Below, in pieces: positions 16,152 to 24,295 of a DNA stretch of 64,000 nt; positions within the stretch are counted from its first letter, which is position 1; every line of letters begins with the position of its first letter. Location of the stretch: assembly GCF_004762045.1 (NCBI RefSeq), contig NZ_SJOM01000007.1:3359906-3423905 (forward strand), read 5' to 3'. The translations under genes and the position numbers were made by a program. The stretch comes from Mycobacterium sp. DL99 (GTDB lineage: Bacteria > Actinomycetota > Actinomycetes > Mycobacteriales > Mycobacteriaceae). The notes below the pieces were generated by a model that had not been told where the DNA came from, did not search any database, and saw nothing but the letters and a program-made list of their open reading frames with translations.

Positions 16152-18014
16152 TCACCGCACGCCCAAGGTGCCCTCCAGATACTCACCGCGACAGGCCAGC
16201 CGGGCCAGCTTGCCGCTCGTGGTCCGCGGGATCGCACCTGCCGGAAGGAAACGCAGATCCGCCACCCTCAGCCCGTGCCGCGCTGCCACCGCAGCGCTGA
16301 TGGCCTCAACAGCCTCCCGAGGGTCGGCGCGGCTGGTGCCGGCCGCGCGTTCGGCGATCACCACCAGCCGGGCGCCGTCACCATCGGCGCCGGCATCAGT
16401 GGTCACGGTGAATGCCGTGACATAGCCGCGCCGGACGAGTGGCGAGGCGTCCGCCACGGTGGCCTCGATGTCCTGTGGGTAGTGGCTGCGACCGTCGATC
16501 TGCACCAGGTCGGCCAGCCGCCCGGTCACATAGAACTGCCCCTCGAAATACACCCCGAGATCGCCGGTGCGCAGCCAGGTGGCGTGCCCGGGAAGCCCGT
16601 CGGCGTGACTGCCCGAGGCAAGGCGCGAGTGCAGCGACACCCCGAATGTCTTGCGCGTCTCCTCGGGCCGACCCCAGTAGCCCCGACCGATGTTGTTGCC
16701 GTGCAACCAGATTTCCCCGATCTCACCGTCGGGCAATTCCTCGGAGAGTCGGTCGGCAGTCGCGGGGTTGACGATCACCGCCCACAAGCTGCGGGCCGGA
16801 TGGCCACACGACACATGGGCGACGGCACCTTCAGCGTGCGCGTCGACGCGGACCGCACGCCCGACGGCGAGGTGCTCACGGTCGAAGTAAACCACCGACG
16901 ACTGCTCGGCCGGAGCGATCGTCGAGATCAGCAGGGTCGCCTCGGCGATGCCGTACGACGGCTTGAACGCGGTCGGCGGCAGCCCGTAGGGCGCGAACAC
17001 CTCATTGAATGTCGTTATCACCTCGGGGATTACCGGCTCGGAACCGATGATGAGCACCACATTGCTCAGATCGATGTCCTCCCCCGCTTCAGGCACACCA
17101 CGTTGGGCGGTCCATTCGTAGGCGAAATTCGGTGCGGCCGTGATGACGCGGCCGTGCTTCGATGCCTCCGACATGGCCCGGACCCACCGCTGGGGGCGCC
17201 GGACGAACGCGGTCGGTGACATGAGCGTCGAGTGCCCGCCGTACACCGCGGGGAATCCGATCATGGACAGACCCATGTCGTGATAGAGCGGTAACCAGCT
17301 GAGGCCGTGGGTGTTTCGGTTCAGCAGATCGATGGACAGGATCATCTGTAGCAGGTTGGTGCCGACCGCACGGTGGGTGATCTCCACTCCGACCGGGGCA
17401 CGCGTCGAACCCGACGTGTACTGCAGGTGGGAGATGTCGTCGGGATCTACCGGGATCGGAGCGAAGTCGTCCCCTTCATGATCGGGTACCTCATCGATGA
17501 GCACCACCCGGGGACGCACGGACTCCGGCATCTTCGCCAGGAACGCCTGCACCGCGGTATCGGCGGCGGAGGTGGTCAGCACCGTCGTCGGACGGGAATC
17601 GAGCAGCGCGGTTTCGAGTCGTTCGGCGTGGCCCTGCAATTCCGGTGCGAACAGTGGCACCGCGATGTTGCCCGCCTTGATCGCGGCGAAGAAGCCGACG
17701 ACATAGTCAAGCCCCTGAGGTGCGAGGATGGCGACTCGGTCACCACGCTCGGCAACCTGCTGCAGTCGCGCAGAGACGGCCCGGAGCCGCACGCCCAACT
17801 GAGTCCAGGTCAGCTCGATGATCTCTTCCTCGGCGTGGCTGTAGTCGAGGTAGCGGTAGGCGACCAGGTCACCGACATGAGCGATGTTGCGGTCGATGAG
17901 CGATATCAGGGTCGTCCCCGGGGGCAGCACGATGCCGCCTGCCTCGTCCAGGCAGTCCTCGATGCGGAGCAGGCCTGCCGGAGCCTCGTATTGAACCTGG
18001 GTGCCGCTGTCCAT
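16152..18014 (-). CDS. Fatty acyl-AMP ligase (FAAL, FadD family)
   Basis: 620 residues. AMP-binding motifs: LQYTSGSTRAPVGVEITHRA (P-loop, about 200), WLPLYHDMGLSMIGFPAVY, and PSYGIAEATLLIST. The late motif WLRTGDLGVYFEGQFYVTGR and the terminal TTSGKLARLACR (with the catalytic Lys region) complete the fold. The sequence between the last two blocks fits FAALs, which make acyl-adenylates for loading onto polyketide synthases rather than acyl-CoA. In mycobacteria these normally partner with pks genes for lipid synthesis; no pks lies in this window, so the partner is elsewhere. Upstream by 9 bases ends the SRPBCC gene, suggesting a possible operon. Confidence 0.88.
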   Translation of the reverse strand: MDSGTQVQYEAPAGLLRIEDCLDEAGGIVLPPGTTLISLIDRNIAHVGDLVAYRYLDYSHAEEEIIELTWTQLGVRLRAVSARLQQVAERGDRVAILAPQGLDYVVGFFAAIKAGNIAVPLFAPELQGHAERLETALLDSRPTTVLTTSAADTAVQAFLAKMPESVRPRVVLIDEVPDHEGDDFAPIPVDPDDISHLQYTSGSTRAPVGVEITHRAVGTNLLQMILSIDLLNRNTHGLSWLPLYHDMGLSMIGFPAVYGGHSTLMSPTAFVRRPQRWVRAMSEASKHGRVITAAPNFAYEWTAQRGVPEAGEDIDLSNVVLIIGSEPVIPEVITTFNEVFAPYGLPPTAFKPSYGIAEATLLISTIAPAEQSSVVYFDREHLAVGRAVRVDAHAEGAVAHVSCGHPARSLWAVIVNPATADRLSEELPDGEIGEIWLHGNNIGRGYWGRPEETRKTFGVSLHSRLASGSHADGLPGHATWLRTGDLGVYFEGQFYVTGRLADLVQIDGRSHYPQDIEATVADASPLVRRGYVTAFTVTTDAGADGDGARLVVIAERAAGTSRADPREAVEAISAAVAARHGLRVADLRFLPAGAIPRTTSGKLARLACRGEYLEGTLGVR

Positions 18015-18023
18015 GCCCGCAGT

Positions 18024-18467
18024 CTAGGTGGCGGCACCCTCGAGGAAGATTGCCAGCTGCTCGAGCGTGAGAGTCCATCCGCTGTGGAAGTTGCCGAATT
18101 CCTCTGGTGGCAAAAGGGAATGCTCGATGGTCATCATCGTCTGCCCGTCGGCGGCCGGCTCGAATTCGACATTGACGATGCTGGTGGCGGTCGGATCGAT
18201 CCAGTTCGAGTTGCTCCAGGTGAACCGGAGCAGGCGAGGGCGCTCGATGGCCAGAAACTGTCCGGTGGTCAGAACGCTGCTACCGGAAGCGTCGAGGTCG
18301 AACCGCACCAGTCCGCCAACGCGGGGCTCGACCACCACCTCGACGCAGCGTACCGGGCGGGGACACATCCACTCCAGCAGCGACTCCGGGTCGAGCCACT
18401 GGTCGAACACCACATCGGGCTCCGCAGGCATCAGTCGTTGTACGCGGACCGTCGGCGCGTCGGTCAT
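18024..18467 (-). CDS. SRPBCC (AHSA1-like) domain protein
   Basis: 147 residues. It shows the AHSA1/START pattern: VRVQRLMPAEPDVVFDQWLD at the start, PRVGGLVRFDL and ERPRLLRFTWSNSNW in the middle and a C-terminal helix HSGWTLTLEQLAIFLEGAA. Proteins of this type bind hydrophobic ligands; when paired with ArsR regulators they are common in actinobacteria, with no defined reaction. The ATG at 18467 overlaps the stop of the ArsR gene by ATGA, so the two are translationally coupled. Confidence 0.85.
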   Translation of the reverse strand: MTDAPTVRVQRLMPAEPDVVFDQWLDPESLLEWMCPRPVRCVEVVVEPRVGGLVRFDLDASGSSVLTTGQFLAIERPRLLRFTWSNSNWIDPTATSIVNVEFEPAADGQTMMTIEHSLLPPEEFGNFHSGWTLTLEQLAIFLEGAAT

Positions 18468-18796
18468 CGGGAGCCCGCCTGACGCCGCAACCGTGCGGCC
18501 AGCGCATCTGCGCGGCTCGACCAGAAGTCCGTCTGCTCGCTCATCCACTGCTGGGCCATCGTCAACCCGTCCTGCTTGAGCGACACCCAGTGCTCGCGAC
18601 CGCGGATTTCACGCTGCACCAGACCGGCGGCTTCCAGCACCCCGATATGGCGGGAGACGCCGGCGAAGGTCATGGGCAACGGGGCGGCCAGGTCGCTGAT
18701 GCGGGCATCGCCCTCACGCAGGGCCTCCAACAGCCGACGACGAGTCGAATCGGCCAGGGCCGAATATGCGCGGTCCAGAACTTGATCTTCAACCAC
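18464..18796 (-). CDS. ArsR/SmtB-family transcriptional regulator
   Basis: 110 residues with a winged helix: RAYSALADSTRRRLLEALRE, then the recognition helix region ISDLAAPLPMTFAGVSRHIGVLEAAGLV and the wing REIRGREHWVSL. No metal-binding Cys motif of the ELCVC type is present, so it likely senses something other than a metal, as in the many ArsR-SRPBCC pairs. The GTG start lies inside one of two matching TTCAAC-N6-GTTGA(A/C) palindromes (18788-18805 and 18841-18860), strongly suggesting autoregulation and control of the divergent DUF899 gene. Confidence 0.9.
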   Translation of the reverse strand: MVEDQVLDRAYSALADSTRRRLLEALREGDARISDLAAPLPMTFAGVSRHIGVLEAAGLVQREIRGREHWVSLKQDGLTMAQQWMSEQTDFWSSRADALAARLRRQAGSR

Positions 18797-18805
18797 CTTG
18801 TTGAC
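18788..18805. promoter_or_regulatory. ArsR operator copy 1
   Basis: TTCAAC-CACCTT-GTTGAC: the two 6-base arms match with one mismatch around a 6-base spacer. It overlaps the GTG start of the arsR-type gene. Its centre is 54 bases (about five DNA turns) from the centre of copy 2. Confidence 0.65.
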
Positions 18806-18840
18806 TATAGCCGTGGATCGTGGTTCTCTCGAGACAGGTT

Positions 18841-18860
18841 ATTCAACTGATTTGTTGAAT
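18841..18860. promoter_or_regulatory. ArsR operator copy 2
   Basis: ATTCAAC-TGATTT-GTTGAAT: perfect 7-base arms with the same 6-base spacing as copy 1. It lies between the divergent genes, 41 bases before the GTG of the DUF899 gene, well placed to block its transcription. Confidence 0.7.
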
Positions 18861-18900
18861 GTTCGATGAGCACCGCAAGGGACCGACGACGGGAGCAACC

Positions 18901-19671
18901 GTGAAGAATCCACCGATCGTGCCGGCAACGGAATGGCAGGCCGCACTCGACGAAATGCTGGTCAAGGAAAAAGAACTCACCCGCGCGCGGGACCGGCTCG
19001 CAGCCCTGCGCCGGCGCATGCCGTGGACGCCGGTGGACAAGGACTACGAGTTCGAAGGTCCCGGCGGCACCGCCACCCTGCTCGACCTGTTCGCCGGGCG
19101 TCGGCAGCTCATCGTGTACCGCGCCTTTCTCGACCCCGGCGTGCACGGCTGGCCCGAGCACGGTTGCGTCGGCTGTTCTTTGATGGCCGACCACATCGGC
19201 AACCTGGCCCATCTCAACGCCCGCGACACCACCCTCGTCTACGCCTCCCGCGGGTCGCAGGCCGATATCGCCCGGATCAAGGCGCGCATGGGGTGGAACC
19301 ACCCGTGGTACACCATGGTTCCCCGGGCGGGCGCAGAGTTCGACGTGGACTTCGGGGTCGACGAATGGCACGGCACCAATGCGTTCATTCGCGACGGCGA
19401 CCGGGTCTTCCGCACCTACTTCATCGACAGCCGGGGCGACGAGGTATTCGTCAACACCTGGAACTTCCTGGACATGACCGCGCTCGGCCGCCAGGAGAGT
19501 TGGGAGGACTCACCGCCGGGCTACCCGCAGACCAAGCCCTACGAGTGGTGGTCCTGGCATGACACCTACGTCGAGCATGAGGCGTCGCGGTGGTTCGGTG
19601 ACCCCGACCCCGACAATCCCCACGACCCACGCCCGCCACGTGACGAATGCGCCGCCTGCGAGAGTCACTGA
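18901..19671 (+). CDS. DUF899 thioredoxin-like protein
   Basis: 256 residues from the GTG at 18901 (GGGAGC upstream); an ATG at 18859 is in frame but sits in the operator. Features of DUF899: KEKELTRARDRLAALRRRMPW, the region DYEFEGPGG, then LDLFAGRRQLIVYRAFLDPG and EHGCVGCSLMADHIGNLAHL, whose CxxC-like Cys pair marks a thioredoxin-like fold, and DVDFGVDEWHGTNAF. The C-terminus has a Cys-containing tail DECAACESH. The enzymatic role is unknown. It is divergent from the ArsR-SRPBCC pair, sharing the operator region, so probably induced by the same signal. Confidence 0.85.
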   Translation: MKNPPIVPATEWQAALDEMLVKEKELTRARDRLAALRRRMPWTPVDKDYEFEGPGGTATLLDLFAGRRQLIVYRAFLDPGVHGWPEHGCVGCSLMADHIGNLAHLNARDTTLVYASRGSQADIARIKARMGWNHPWYTMVPRAGAEFDVDFGVDEWHGTNAFIRDGDRVFRTYFIDSRGDEVFVNTWNFLDMTALGRQESWEDSPPGYPQTKPYEWWSWHDTYVEHEASRWFGDPDPDNPHDPRPPRDECAACESH

Positions 19672-19717
19672 CCCACCGCGGGCAGACCTACCCGCGCCCA
19701 TTGGAGATGATGGGCGG

Positions 19718-21295
19718 GTGACGCAATCTCCGCTGACCGTGCCCGCGCTGCTTCGGCACAGTGTCACCGAGTTCGGTGAGTCCGAATACCTGGTCACCCC
19801 CACCGGCCGGCTCACCTACCTCGAGGCCGAGCAATTGTCGGCGCGGCTGGCGCGGTGGCTGTTGCACGAAGGGGTGGGCAAAGGCAGTCGCGTGGGCCTG
19901 TTCTTCCCGAACAGTGCCGAGTGGGTGGCGTGGTGGCTCGCGGTGTCGCGGATCGGAGCGGTGGCAGTGCCGCTGAGCACGCTGTACACACCCACCGAGA
20001 TCGCAAAAGTGTTGCGGCTGGCCGATATCGGTCTGCTCGTCGCCCCCAGCACGGTGCTCAACATCGACGTCGCCGAACGGTTGGAGGCAGCCCTGCCCGA
20101 ACTGGCGGGCCACGCCACGAACCGACTGACCCTGCGCGCCGCCCCCTATCTGCGCCATATCGCGCTGATCGGGGCCAGCAACCGACCGTGGGCATCGCGC
20201 GAGGGCGACGAGACCGACGACCAGGTACCGGCCGAGGTCCTGGCCGCCGCGGAGGCCGAGGTCTCCCCCGCCGACCTCGCCGTCATGGTGCACACATCCG
20301 GGTCCACCGCCGATCCCAAAGGCGTCCTGCACACCCATGGCACGCTGGTGCGCCAGACCTCGACCTGGCCCGCCGCCATCCGGGCGATCACCGGGTCACA
20401 GGACCGGTCCCGGATCTTGTGCGCCATGCCGTTCTTCTGGATCGGCGGACTGCTCGCGGTGACCGGCGCCCTGCACGAACCCGTCACCCTGGTGGTCATG
20501 CCGAAACTGGATCCGGAAACCGCACTGGATCTGGCTGAGCGGGAACGGATCACCGGGATTGTGGGCTGGCCGGCGTTCACCCAGCGGTTGCGCGACCATC
20601 CGTCGTTCGCCGACCGCGACCTGAGCAGTGCACCGATGCTGCGCGACGGCCCGCTGGATATCGCGATGACCGATGTGCCCGACGGATTCCCGGTGCACCG
20701 CACCATGTCGGAGACCGCAGGCGGATTCGTCTTCACCGACATGGCCATCGTCGATGAGCACGGCTCCCCGGTCGCGTCCGGGGAGACCGGCGAACTCATG
20801 ATCCGCGGTATCGGGGTCATGGCCGGGTACAACAAGCGCGAACGGTCGGAGACCTTCGACGCCGACGGCTGGTACCACACGGGCGACAAGGTGTACCGGC
20901 GCGACGGCGACCCCCGTCTGTTCTATGTCGGGCGCACCACCGATCTGATCAAGGCCGCCGGGGCCAACGTCTCCCCCTTGGAGGTCGAGGCGGTCATCGC
21001 CGCGTCTGCCGGCGTGGCGCAATGTGTGGTCGTCGGCATCGACGATCCGCAACGCGGCGAGGAGGTCTGCGCGGTCGTGGTGCCCACCGCGGATCTCGAC
21101 CTGAGCGCCCTCGCCGACTATGCGCGGGAGCAATTGTCCGCCTACAAGGTGCCGACCCGGTGGGCGCTGACCACCGGTGACCGGATACCGACCCTGTCCA
21201 GCGGAAAGTTTGACCGGAAAACCCTGCGGCAGTTGATCATCGACGAAGAGGTCGAGACGGTACGCCTGCGGCCTGCGCGACCGCCGGCGAGCTGA
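19718..21295 (+). CDS. AMP-dependent acyl-CoA synthetase-like enzyme (FadD type)
   Basis: 525 residues starting at GTG 19718, placed after GGAGATGATGGGCGG. Adenylation motifs: MVHTSGSTADPKGVLHTHGT (about 190-208), the T(S)E motif in MSETAGGFVFTD, GYNKRERSETFDADGWYHTGD, LFYVGRTTDLIKAAGANVSP and the C-terminal Lys in LSSGKFDRKTL. It should activate a carboxylic acid as an acyl-adenylate and probably an acyl-CoA. Acid specificity is unknown. Its stop is directly followed by the stop of the convergent cytochrome P450 gene. The pair could act in lipid or aromatic acid breakdown, but this is inference. Confidence 0.85.
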   Translation: MTQSPLTVPALLRHSVTEFGESEYLVTPTGRLTYLEAEQLSARLARWLLHEGVGKGSRVGLFFPNSAEWVAWWLAVSRIGAVAVPLSTLYTPTEIAKVLRLADIGLLVAPSTVLNIDVAERLEAALPELAGHATNRLTLRAAPYLRHIALIGASNRPWASREGDETDDQVPAEVLAAAEAEVSPADLAVMVHTSGSTADPKGVLHTHGTLVRQTSTWPAAIRAITGSQDRSRILCAMPFFWIGGLLAVTGALHEPVTLVVMPKLDPETALDLAERERITGIVGWPAFTQRLRDHPSFADRDLSSAPMLRDGPLDIAMTDVPDGFPVHRTMSETAGGFVFTDMAIVDEHGSPVASGETGELMIRGIGVMAGYNKRERSETFDADGWYHTGDKVYRRDGDPRLFYVGRTTDLIKAAGANVSPLEVEAVIAASAGVAQCVVVGIDDPQRGEEVCAVVVPTADLDLSALADYAREQLSAYKVPTRWALTTGDRIPTLSSGKFDRKTLRQLIIDEEVETVRLRPARPPAS

Positions 21296-22510
21296 TCACG
21301 CTGCGCTGAACCGCACTGGCATCGAATGGATGCCGTTCATCAGGTTCGAACGCACTCGCTGCACCGGCCCGGTGACCTCGAGATCCTTCATCCGGTGCAG
21401 AATTTCGGGGAAGATGGCCGCCGCTTCCACCCGGGCCAGGTTCGCGCCGAGACAGAAGTGTGTTCCGCCGCCACCGAAAGCCAGGTGCGGATTCAGATTT
21501 CGTCCGATGTCGAACCGGTCGGGATCGGTAAAATGTGCCTCGTCGCGATTGGCCGACGGGAAGAACATCGCTACCCGCTCGCCTTCGGCGATATGAACGC
21601 CGTGCAGTTCAGTGTCTTTCGTTGCCGTGCGGGTGAATGCGGTCACCGGACTGACATAGCGGAGCATCTCCTCGACCGCCGTGGACAGCAGCCCAGGGTC
21701 GGCCGCCAGCCGAGCGTGTTCGTCCGGGTGCTCCAATAGCGCCAGTGTTCCCGCCGAGACCAGGTTGCGGGTGGTGTCTCCCCCGGCATTGATCATCAAC
21801 AGGAAGAACATGTTGAATTCGAGGTCGGTGAGGTGTTGGCCGTCCACCTCGGCATTGAGCAGCGCGGTCGCAATGTCATCGCCCGGTTCGGCGCGCTTGC
21901 GTTGCGCCAGCGCCGACGCGTACTCAAACATTTCGATCTGCGCCTGCAGCACCGTGTCTGTGGCTTCGCCGACGTGCTCCGAGTTCATGGCCTCGGTGAG
22001 GAAATACAAGCGGCGACCGTCCTCGTGGGAGATGCCGAGGAGTTCGGCGATCACATACGACGGCAACGCGCCGGCGATGTCGGACACGAATTCACACTCA
22101 CCGCGGTCCAGCACCCCGTCGACGATCTCGGCGGCCAGGCAGCCCAGCCGCTCGCGCAGCTGGGTGACATGTCGCGGGGTGAACCCCTTGCTGACCAGCG
22201 TCCGAAGCGCGCTGTGCCGCGGCGGGTCCATCGTCAGCATCATGAGTTCGAGTTGATACGAATTCTCCGGTAGCGGAACGTCGAAGAGCACTCCGGTTCG
22301 TTGCGAGGACCACGTCGCGCTGTCCCGAGACACCGCGAGGACCTCGTCATAGCCGGTGAGTGCCCAGAAGCCCGCTCCGTCCGAATACGGATGCCACGCC
22401 ACCGGAGCTCGCCGCCGAAGTTCCCGGAATGCCTCGAATGGCACACCCGCCTCATACACCGCTGGATCGGTCAGGTCCACACCGCTGATGCTGACCGCAT
22501 CGTCGAGCAT
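21296..22510 (-). CDS. Cytochrome P450
   Basis: About 404 residues from the ATG at 22510; a GTG at 22528 is in frame. The oxygen-binding I helix is present as MINAGGDTTRNLVSAGTLA, the K-helix ExxR as EEMLRYVSP, and the heme-binding loop FGGGGTHFCLGANLARVEA contains the ligand Cys. Bacterial class I P450s of this kind need a ferredoxin and reductase, neither of which is adjacent. The substrate cannot be told; sterol or fatty-acid hydroxylation is common for mycobacterial relatives. The gene ends immediately beside the convergent FadD-type gene. Confidence 0.9.
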   Translation of the reverse strand: MLDDAVSISGVDLTDPAVYEAGVPFEAFRELRRRAPVAWHPYSDGAGFWALTGYDEVLAVSRDSATWSSQRTGVLFDVPLPENSYQLELMMLTMDPPRHSALRTLVSKGFTPRHVTQLRERLGCLAAEIVDGVLDRGECEFVSDIAGALPSYVIAELLGISHEDGRRLYFLTEAMNSEHVGEATDTVLQAQIEMFEYASALAQRKRAEPGDDIATALLNAEVDGQHLTDLEFNMFFLLMINAGGDTTRNLVSAGTLALLEHPDEHARLAADPGLLSTAVEEMLRYVSPVTAFTRTATKDTELHGVHIAEGERVAMFFPSANRDEAHFTDPDRFDIGRNLNPHLAFGGGGTHFCLGANLARVEAAAIFPEILHRMKDLEVTGPVQRVRSNLMNGIHSMPVRFSAA

Positions 22511-22544
22511 GTCGTGACGGTAGTGCACCGTAACGCCCGGATAC

Positions 22545-22919
22545 TCAGAATCGCTCGATCAGATCGCGGAATCCGGCGGCCGGCTGCACGAGCGCGCCAG
22601 CCTCGCGGACGCGCGCGGCCAGCCCGCTGTCCGATGTCACGACGGTGATCTCGCGGGGTCGAGGAGCAGCCCCGACCAACCGCACGATCTCGTCGTCGGC
22701 GGAGTTCGCACTCGCCCGCGGAGCGTGACCCACCTCGACGACTGCGGACTCGATCGGCGGCGTCGTCGGCCCTTCGAACACCACCATCACCCGGTGTCCC
22801 TCGGCCGAGGCCCAGCGCTCGAGCCGCTCGACCAAACCGACCATCGCGCCTCGACGGTCCTTCCACCAGCCGTCCGGCTTCGAGCCGATCACATTCATGG
22901 CGTCCACGATCCACCGCAC
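22545..22919 (-). CDS. NYN/PIN-like domain protein (YacP type)
   Basis: 124 residues from a GTG at 22919. The start RWIVDAMNVIGSKPDGWW with its first acidic residues, MVVFEGPTT, the SADDEIVRLV acidic motif and TVVTSDSGLAARVREAGA are typical of NYN/YacP nucleases, which cut RNA with metal-binding Asp residues. No other domain. In many actinobacteria such a protein is alone and uncharacterised. It diverges from the URC operon with only 98 bases between starts, so both may share a control region, but a functional link is not implied. Confidence 0.8.
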   Translation of the reverse strand: MRWIVDAMNVIGSKPDGWWKDRRGAMVGLVERLERWASAEGHRVMVVFEGPTTPPIESAVVEVGHAPRASANSADDEIVRLVGAAPRPREITVVTSDSGLAARVREAGALVQPAAGFRDLIERF

Positions 22920-22999
22920 CCGACCGACGGTACGGGCACACCGCATGCAGAACCCGCCGAATCGGAGTTGACTGGAATGTCTCAGCCGGGCACATGCAC

Positions 23000-23010
23000 G
23001 GAGGAAGGAG
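23000..23010 (+). promoter_or_regulatory. Strong ribosome-binding site fixing URC1 start
   Basis: GGAGGAAGGAG, 7 bases before the ATG at 23018. It decides between that ATG and the upstream ATG at 22994, which lies before the site. Confidence 0.7.
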
Positions 23011-23017
23011 CACCGGA

Positions 23018-24295
23018 ATGGTCGCCGACTCAGGTGGTGGTGTGTCCGCGGAGCCGACAAAGGCCCGGCATATCCGGCTGACATCCCACAGTGCTGTCGC
23101 GGGTACTCCGACGATCCAGTGGGCCGCACCGAGCGCCGCCGAGCGCGGTCCGGTGATCGGTACCACCACCACGCGTGCGCATCGCAACGTGATCGGCACC
23201 CACAGTGGCTCGTATGGCGTGTACCGCGCATTGGCCGTTGCCGCGGGCGCGCTCTCGCCCGAGCACCGTGCCGATCTCACCAACACCGCCCCCACCGACG
23301 TGATCGGGCCGTATCCGCAGTGGAGCCAACCGGATGCGATCGTCAGCATGGATCCCTGGGGCGCGATGGTCGCCGACGCGTTCACCACCGAACTGGCGGC
23401 GGGTTACGACATCCGGCCGACCATCGCGGTAACCAAGGCTCATGTCATCGTGCCGGAGATCGCCACGGCCATCGCGGCCGGCCGGCTGCACCCGGATGGC
23501 CGTGTGCTCCTGGAAAATGGTGCGGCGCTGGTGACGAAGGCCGCGATCGAGCCGGTGTGGTTCCTTCCCGGGGTGGCCGCCCGGTTCGGCTGCACCGAAA
23601 CCGCGCTGCGCCGCGTGCTGTTCGAGGAGACCGGGGGCATGTACCCCGAACTCGTCACCCGCGGTGACCTTGAGGTGTTCCTGCCCCCGATCGGCGGGCA
23701 GACCGTGTACATCTTCGGCGCCCCACGCGATCTGGCCGATCCGAGTGTGGAACTGACCGCCCGGGTACACGACGAGTGCAACGGCTCGGACGTCTTCGGT
23801 TCCGACATCTGTACGTGCAGGCCCTATCTGACGCACGCGATCGAGGAGTGTATCGCCGGGGCCCAGCGTGGCGGCGTCGGTTTGGTGGCCTACTCACGCA
23901 AGGAGGGCCGCGCACTCGGCGAGGTCACCAAATTCCTGGTCTACAACGCACGCAAGCGCCAAGACGGCGGTGACACCGCCGACCAGTACTTCGCCCGCAC
24001 CGAATGCGTGGCGGGCGTGCAGGATATGCGGTTCCAGGAGCTCATGCCCGATGTCCTGCACTGGCTGGGGGTACGCAAGATCCACCGCCTGGTCTCGATG
24101 AGCAACATGAAATACGACGCGATCACCGGTTCGGGGATCGAGGTCGGCGAGCGGGTCAACATCCCCGACGACCTGATCCCCGCCGACGCCCGGGTCGAGA
24201 TCGACGCCAAGATGGCCGCCGGCTACTTCACCCCGGGGCCGGTGCCGGGCGCGGACGAACTCAAGATCGCCAAGGGCCGCGGACTTGCCCCATGA
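23018..24295 (+). CDS. GTP cyclohydrolase II homologue, uracil catabolism protein URC1
   Basis: 425 residues. The C-terminal half is GTP cyclohydrolase II-like: the zinc-site region VHDECNGSDVFGSDICTCRP, catalytic YSRKEGRALGEVTKFL and IHRLVSMSNMKYDAI. Compared with riboflavin RibA the conserved stretch has a changed pattern and an N-terminal extension of about 180 residues, features of URC1. In Lachancea kluyveri URC1 acts with URC4 in the uracil catabolic pathway, where uracil is first made into a nucleotide. Here it forms an operon with the URC4-like DUF1688 gene (ATGA overlap) and upp. Its exact reaction is not fully settled. Confidence 0.85.
   Translation: MVADSGGGVSAEPTKARHIRLTSHSAVAGTPTIQWAAPSAAERGPVIGTTTTRAHRNVIGTHSGSYGVYRALAVAAGALSPEHRADLTNTAPTDVIGPYPQWSQPDAIVSMDPWGAMVADAFTTELAAGYDIRPTIAVTKAHVIVPEIATAIAAGRLHPDGRVLLENGAALVTKAAIEPVWFLPGVAARFGCTETALRRVLFEETGGMYPELVTRGDLEVFLPPIGGQTVYIFGAPRDLADPSVELTARVHDECNGSDVFGSDICTCRPYLTHAIEECIAGAQRGGVGLVAYSRKEGRALGEVTKFLVYNARKRQDGGDTADQYFARTECVAGVQDMRFQELMPDVLHWLGVRKIHRLVSMSNMKYDAITGSGIEVGERVNIPDDLIPADARVEIDAKMAAGYFTPGPVPGADELKIAKGRGLAP

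Noticed and set aside
15666..17219. 517-codon open frame opposite cyanase and FAAL
   Set aside because: Shadow of the FAAL and cyanase genes; Arg/His/Gly-rich translation.
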